In this document: positions 57,698-64,000 of the stretch, in pieces | Position numbering within the stretch: position 1 is the first letter of the stretch | How the letters are laid out: the number at the start of each line of letters is the position of its first letter | From: Monoplex corrugatus | Lineage: Eukaryota; Mollusca; Gastropoda; Littorinimorpha; Ranellidae | Direction of reading: 5' to 3' | Length of the DNA stretch: 64,000 nucleotides | Assembly (NCBI GenBank): GCA_030674185.1 | Contig: CM060307.1 | Coordinates: 78,453,635-78,517,634, forward strand | The notes under the pieces: model-generated | The model's input: only the letters and a program-made list of their open reading frames with translations | Told to the model about the DNA's origin: nothing | Database searches by the model: none | Translations under genes and position numbers: made by a program

Positions 57698-60600
57698 TTA
57701 CTTGTAGTAGATGGATGACACTCTTGTGTATGCAGCGGTGATTTCCTCCGCATCATCTACTCGCCAGGTTCGACTATCATTACTAACTGGAAGACAGTCA
57801 AAGTCCCAGTAGAAAATATCTTCAGCTTGCATGTTTTCAACAATATCCTCCCGTGAAGGCCAGCGGAAACAGTCCTTGTGACCCCTGACCTGTTCCAGGT
57901 ACTGGACTGACGCCCGGCTGCCGTTCTCCTTCACCTCCAACACCAGTCCAATATAAAATCTTTCTACAAAATAAACAGCCACCCACTAGCCCTGCTTGGT
58001 GAACTGAAATGGGGCTGCTTCAGCAGTGTCTTCATTTAGGTCATCAGCAGATATATTTCCGTCAGGATGAGTTGCAGTAGCAGAACAGGCAGCCACAGGA
58101 CAGTCTGCAGAAGGGATAGGTCTTTCTGTAAGGAGATGGTGTTGCAGAACTAGTTTGAGATCCTCCAATGACCCTGTCAGTTTTAGAGAGCCTTTTTTGT
58201 TGACAACCATCTTCTGAAAGTGTATTTCATCTTTCAAGTACATCATGATCCTTGAAGTTGATGCCCCTGCTCTGTTGTGTCGCCTAATCATGTTGTCAAC
58301 ATCTTCCTGCCTCTGGCATGGTCCACCATGTGCAAGCACACACCTGATGAGAGCTGATCTCTTCTCTGCTGTTTTAACCTCTTTCTCAGCCTTCTTGCGT
58401 TTATTTTCCAACAGCCTCTCGCGTATTTTCAGTTTGACAAGCTGTTCTTGTCTTCTGTACTGAAGTCGAAGGGTATGTCTTCGTTTTCGCCCTTCCTTCA
58501 TAACCGCCTCCTGCTCTTCTTTGTTTTTGTCATCTAACCATGCTGTTGTCTTGTTGAAGCGAGTGATCTGCAGAGAAGTTCTGTGGGAAAATGAAGCATG
58601 TCTTCTTTTGTTCATATCAAAGTCCATCTCTCCAAAGACATTTTCACCTAGTAGGTTAGTCAGAGGGCAGTGGTCAAGAACTGTGAACATCTGGTGACTG
58701 GGCTTCACTGTATTTACCCCCTTGGAGAAAATCTGCCAGCTGAAGTCTTGTCACAATCGGCAGATCTCACGTGATGATTTCAAGTGCTGATTTGACTTGA
58801 GGATGTTCTGCAGCAAACTTGAAAGTAGCTTCTGTTAAATGAGATGTCAGCCTGAATTGTCCATCAAACATGCCAGGGAATTCAGGATTCAACAGATCAC
58901 TGGAATCTTCCCACCACTGCAAGATATGTGTCTCCATTTTCTGGACATACCTGTGGAAATCTAGGTACTTTACTTTGCTGTCAAGAAGGTTCCAGACTGG
59001 ACCAGTGACTTGGATGTACAGGAGAGCAATGGCACAAACAAAAGACAGCAATGTGTCATCTTGAACATCAGCAGCAACACTCTCAATTTTGTTGTTTGAA
59101 TGGGACAGGTATGAGGTAGCCTTCTGCAAGGAAGGATCTCAGGTCTTGGAGATGATGGATGATAGCAGCTGCTGACTGGAAAAAATAATTAAACCTGTTC
59201 GATCTGTAGGAAGTCATGTGGCTCTTCAACCCATGCTCTTCACAGAATGCCAGCCACTCAGCACGACAGCCATTTTTGTCATCTCCTCTGGGCCCAACAA
59301 TGTCGCATGTCAGCCGAATTACACGTGCTGTGGCAGTTTCAGTCTTCTTGTATGTATAAAACTTTGGAAGTGCATCTCGGCCCAGCTAGCTTCTTCTTCT
59401 TCCAGGATTTTAGATGAAGACTCACATGAGCGACTAAGGCCCAGCAAAAAATGGGCATTACACGTGCAGGAAGTGTAGACTAGTCTGGATGCCAAGGGTA
59501 GAATTAAGGAACTGGAGCAGCTGAAAATCAAATTTCTTCATTGTGGCCACCCTGTCTGTCATCTCATAATGCTGGTGGCCTTGCCAGCAGCTGTCTGAAG
59601 ACCTCCTCCCTGTCCTCAGCTGCATTTTTCCATCCACAGTACAGATCTTTGATCTCTTGAAGCAGAGACACAGTAACGTCTAAACTCTAAAAGAGTTGCA
59701 GCATCTTCACAGGCAACTGGCATGATGCCCAGACTCAGATGTTCTCCACTGTCCAGGGTCACTTGATGTCCAACAATCTTCGTCCCCCCTCTGGATGTGC
59801 CATCAGCATGCAGAGTAAAATTTTCTGAATGGAGTAGTCTTTCAGTTGCTTGGATCTTGGCAACAACATGGGCTTCATCAGTAATGTTCACTGCTGACTG
59901 CAGACAGGGCAGGTCTCTATCATTAAATTCAGTATCAAACAGCTGTTTGGCAACTGTTTTGATAACCGATCTGCACTTGGTAGCTGGCACATTTCCTTCT
60001 GCCAGGAGATCCCACACAATCCTCCGAATATTATCTGTGAACCGGTTTTTATCTGTTCTTGTTTGGGGCTTTGAAGTACTACCATCAGATGTGTCGGCGG
60101 TTTCAAGTAAACTCTGTACCTGTTGCCTAAGTCTTTCAATTTCCTCCTTTGCTTTTTCTGATGCTTTCCTTGCTTTGCTGGCTCTCACCTGAGAACGTGC
60201 TTTGCTTTTTCTTTCTTCCTCCAGACAATTTTCTGCTGCTGTCAGTCTACTCTGAGTCTTGCGCAGTCTTTCTTGTTTTTTCAAGAACAGCCCTGACTTT
60301 CCGTAGATGAACTGGGTTCAGCTGTCGGATTTCTTTTTGCTGTGCTTCAGTTCGTAGTTGAAGTTCTTGCACAGTAGCACTAAGGTCTGCAACTTACTGC
60401 GGTCTTATGCTGAAGCTCTGTTGTTAACCTTGTTTTATCAGCAGAAAGTTCACAGCAGGCTTTGTGCAGCGCTGACAGTTCTTCGTTTTGTTCTTTGATC
60501 TTGTCTTGGAGAGCTATGTTTTCTTTCTTCAACTGTTTCAGCTTTGAGATCTGGTCCATTTCTTTCTGTTGATCTGTAGGTCCTGCTGATCTGACTAGTA

Positions 60601-61743
60601 GTCACAAGTGGGCAGGTTGAACTCAGTTTTGGCTGCTTGTCAACTATTTTAAATGGAAGAGCAAGAAATGCACTCAACCTCTTCTCTTCCTGTTTCTTGT
60701 TCTTTGAGAGTGCTCGGTAGCAATCCATTTTTTTGACCGAGTTTTTCAGGTCAGCATCTGAAGCACCAGAGTGTTCAGTCGACAACAGTTTTATCCAGTT
60801 CCACGTGAACCATTCATGCTGTTTCTCCTTCGTACGGAAGATCTCAATGTCTGTCACCATCTCATGAATGAGAGAACCTTGAAGAAGTTTGGTCGCACCC
60901 ATTCTGTCTTATGCAAGAGATGCCCTCTCTTCAGTCCTATCTTTGACAAAGAAGCAGACACAGAGTCAAAATCAACCTCAGAGTTGAAAAAGGCTTCCAA
61001 GTCTTGTCCCCTTTCTTGCACATCTTGGGCTTTTGACTCAATCCTGCCCAGCATCCCACTGAGACGACTTGATGGGTAGCTCATGTCAGGAAACAGTGTC
61101 AAACCAAGCAGCCACCTGAAAAATAAAAGTACTATCGTGATAATATCATGTTGTTGTTTTTCTTGTTTTATTCCCCACGCTTTTCATTGAAGAATAAAGA
61201 GGACCCCCCCCCCAAAAAAAGACAACAACAACAACAAACAAAACAAAAAAATTACAGCAGTACTGTGCTGTCAGAGTCTGCTTCCCTCTGCAAGAAAATA
61301 TATCTTAAGTTAAAATAGCAGCAGGCACTCAAAAAACAATGCATACACTGATACAGCTTGGCGCAGGGCTGCATACAAATGACAGATGACTAACGCAAAA
61401 GTACAATCTTAAACATGTAAAATATGCAATGGGTCTCATGTCTTGAAAAATAACATTTACATAGCAACGATTAAGAACTGTGCAACTTGCATTCAAATTG
61501 AAACAACATTCAACTTGAAATTGTGTTATTTCCCATTGATACAGTTCCAATCCTACTCCCCACCCATCTAATCCTAGAGGCAGAATTGCAGTAGGCCTAC
61601 CTGTTGTGAATTCTTTTTTCCTTCCAACTAAAGTCCTCTTAACTGCAGCAGGAGACGATTAGTCAGGCGTACAGCTGGCAACAAAGGTGGTCTTCCCCTT
61701 CCAGGCAGAAGGCTTCTCCTCAACTGATTATAGGTTTCATCAG
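57698..61743 (-). pseudogene. Decayed intron-containing gene of unrecognised family, RNase H-like candidate
   Basis: Minus-strand fragments follow one another. Exon 61743-61601 has good splice sites and the phrase RGRPPLLPAVRLTNRLLLQL, with an in-frame TAG at 61628-61630. A long exon runs from about 61117. Its parts are an N-terminal helical region (61102-60500), a coiled coil (about 60450-60100), a segment with TLHADGTSRGGTKIVGHQV (possible first Asp of an RNase H fold), a stretch with VGPRGDDKNGCRAEWLAF (about 59300), FVCAIALLYIQVTGPVWNLL (58767-59129), a basic coiled coil (58708-57986), an in-frame TAG at 57986-57988, and a barrel-like end VAVYFVERFYIGLVLEV with FRWP. Stops and shifts imply a pseudogene. 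Transposon-derived origin is a guess. Confidence 0.6.
61118..61600. other. Intron of the decayed gene
   Basis: Between donor CAACAG|GTAGGCC (61600) and acceptor TTTTTCAG|GTGGCTGC (61118-61119). It contains a poly-C run (61206-61215) beside an AACAAC tract. No gene. Confidence 0.55.
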
Positions 61744-62840
61744 CTGAAAAAGCCACATTTCCTGTTGTTATTGTCCTCTAAGTCTAAGTAATATTTCTAT
61801 GTCAACCAGTTTGCAAACTAATTCAGATCAGTAATTGTCCAGTATTGTCATATCGCTAAATTTTCTGCTTACAAGTTGAATCAATAAGAGAATGTGTTCA
61901 GTCTGTTATTCACTTACTGGCAACATATCTTGTGATTACACATGTATTTCACAGTGCACATTCATATAATTGTACGAAATTCTGAACAAAATGTGAGTAT
62001 AGATCTAAGTATACACGTATAGTTTTGTTTTGTTGAAGCTTAACTGATTCATCTGATGAAAGTGCGACCACATTGGAAGAACTGTGAAACCGAAAGTACT
62101 GCACAAGCTCAGATCACGTGACCAAATAAAACCCTTCAATCCTTGAAATTAATGCTTTTCTTTACTAAATATATGAATGAAATAAATGAAAAGTCTCTTT
62201 CTCGTAATACTTTTATCATGAAGGTGAGTTAGCACCAATGAATTTAAATGTCAGTCATTTTTCGGACCAGCCCACAACGTCGAGTTTGTGTTGTTGGCAC
62301 GATTCCACAGCATCTTTTTCAAACAGTGTCGGCTCATAAAAAGTACATAGAACAACAAAATATTCATAAAATCAAAAACAATAAAGAACTAACTTGCCAA
62401 CTTGCGCGAACAGTTGATCTGACTGCGATACTGAAGTAGTCGGTGTCAAATTTCAGTCACCACTGGTGACCGACAATTCAGCGTGCGCGTCGGCCATGGT
62501 GGCAAACAGTGTTCGTGACGAGCCGTACACTTAGGTCTTTTTTATCGCTTGCCGCATCGCGTGGAAATGATAATGAAACAACATTTTGGACAAATATTGT
62601 AGAGGGAAGTCTGATTTACAAACTGATGTATTATGAGCTTGGGCAATCAGGTCTTTATAGTAGAAATTCTACTTTGAACATTTTATTGCTTGAATTTTTA
62701 CACATTGACCGCATGGATCATGACGAAACGGGCATGAAATAAGGATCTGGATGTCTTCTTTCATTTCATTGAGCGATCTTTTTAGATCTAGCCACTCACA
62801 CGATGTGACAGAGCATTAAGTAAGGATAGTGTAAACAAAA
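61744..62840. other. Intergenic region with E-box
   Basis: Mostly AT-rich, no gene seen. TCACGTGAC at about 62115-62123 is a canonical CACGTG E-box; CGGCCATGGTGG near 62492 lies in a short GC-rich patch. Either may mark a start region of the minus-strand decayed gene or the ARF gene (inference). Confidence 0.4.
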
Positions 62841-62850
62841 GGTAATCGGC

Positions 62851-62890
62851 GTTACGTCATGACCGCCGGCCGAACTCGCTAGGGCAGGGT
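62851..62890 (+). promoter_or_regulatory. ARF1: Candidate ARF promoter / 5' exon with CRE-like site
   Basis: GC-rich patch containing TTACGTCA (62852-62859, CRE-like), GACCGCCGGCC and a possible donor GGGCAGG|GTGAATG. It lies about 0.5 kb upstream of the ARF 5' UTR acceptor on the same strand. The position suits a first non-coding exon; motif evidence only. Confidence 0.35.
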
Positions 62891-63390
62891 GAATGAACAT
62901 GGAATAAAACATACACGAAAATGAGTATTAGTCTAAACAAGTACATCATTCAAACAACGAAACACCAATCTTTTTATTGCAGTAGATTTTATTACATTTT
63001 CTTTCACACATCGCAAAATATGACGAGTTGAAAAACACCAAAAAGTAGGTCAAATCTGCAGACTTTCTGCCTGACGCACGCTGTTTGGAGTATTTACTAA
63101 AACAGTTGGGGTTTTCCAGCTGAAGGTAGAAAAAGGCCTTTGACCGAATGTTCAGTTGGTGGCATTGGAGGGATTTGTATTCAATCAGTGGCACTGTAAA
63201 GGTTAATTGATATCTTTCACCTACTTGATTTCTTGTCATTGATTGCACACACATCTTTTTACAAATTGCGATGGCATATCATGAAATAAACTGCCCAGAT
63301 CAGAATTGAGTTTTTTTTTCCTTATTTCCCTTTGTAGTGTGTTTCTCTTGGTGGTACAGTTGCTGAATTACTCATTTATTGTCTGTTGCA
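62891..63390. other. Probable first intron of the ARF gene
   Basis: AT-rich sequence without recognisable genes. It ends in the pyrimidine-rich acceptor TTGTCTGTTGCAG (63391). Confidence 0.5.
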
Positions 63391-63398
63391 GGTCATAA

Positions 63399-64000
<602 letters not shown>

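Noticed and set aside
62509..62742. 77-codon plus-strand frame upstream of ARF
   Set aside because: No recognisable domain, begins in a GC patch that may be a 5' UTR, and has no splice connection I can support.

Overview
The window is animal nuclear DNA. It has split genes with GT-AG introns, long dinucleotide tracts, minisatellites, tRNA-derived SINEs and many nested transposons. The mix of DIRS, RTE, CR1/L2-like and short-LTR Gypsy elements, piggyBac, Tc1 and mariner, plus a kelch gene and an ARF gene, suggests a lophotrochozoan, most likely a mollusc. That assignment is inference; no species-specific marker was seen.

Layout. (1) 0-24 kb: a minus-strand BTB-BACK-kelch gene of eight coding exons (24056 down to 4535). 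All splice phases fit, but exon 5 carries one extra base and intron 2 appears to use a GC donor. Its introns hold three minisatellites, SINEs, LINE relics and a broken piggyBac element (about 13.9-17.55 kb) interrupted by a LINE fragment. A palindromic foldback element fills 20-580. (2) 24.5-31 kb: an RTE-type LINE tail, then a plus-strand Myb/SANT-like gene (from 26456) whose introns contain an L2-like LINE fragment and a Tc1 element with an intact 342-aa transposase. (3) 30.9-38.5 kb: a tandemly duplicated non-coding unit. Copy A was hit by a 1.3-kb element that looks like a solo LTR. Copy B was hit by an L2/CR1-like LINE, itself hit by a mariner. Each copy serves as the empty-site control for the other. 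(4) 39.8-54.5 kb: a CR1-like LINE split twice, by a complete-looking DIRS retrotransposon (40913-46665) and by a short-LTR Gypsy element (49158-53923). (5) 54.5-62 kb: a possible promoter, a half copy of the foldback element carrying a 130-bp piggyBac-type MITE, and a decayed intron-containing minus-strand gene of a family I do not recognise (57.7-61.75 kb). (6) 62.8-64 kb: the promoter region and first coding exon of a class-I ARF GTPase gene, which runs off the window.

Host genes likely functional here are the kelch adaptor (Cullin-3 ubiquitin ligase substrate receptor family), the Myb/SANT-like gene and ARF. They show no sign of forming one pathway. The most notable observations are the DIRS element, whose gag and pol frames are identical in phase and separated by one UGA, with pol lacking an early ATG; the Gypsy insertion, flanked by a 41-bp duplication and a 24-nt inverted filler copied from its own pol gene; the piggyBac MITE with its empty site present elsewhere in the window; and the unrecognised decayed gene.
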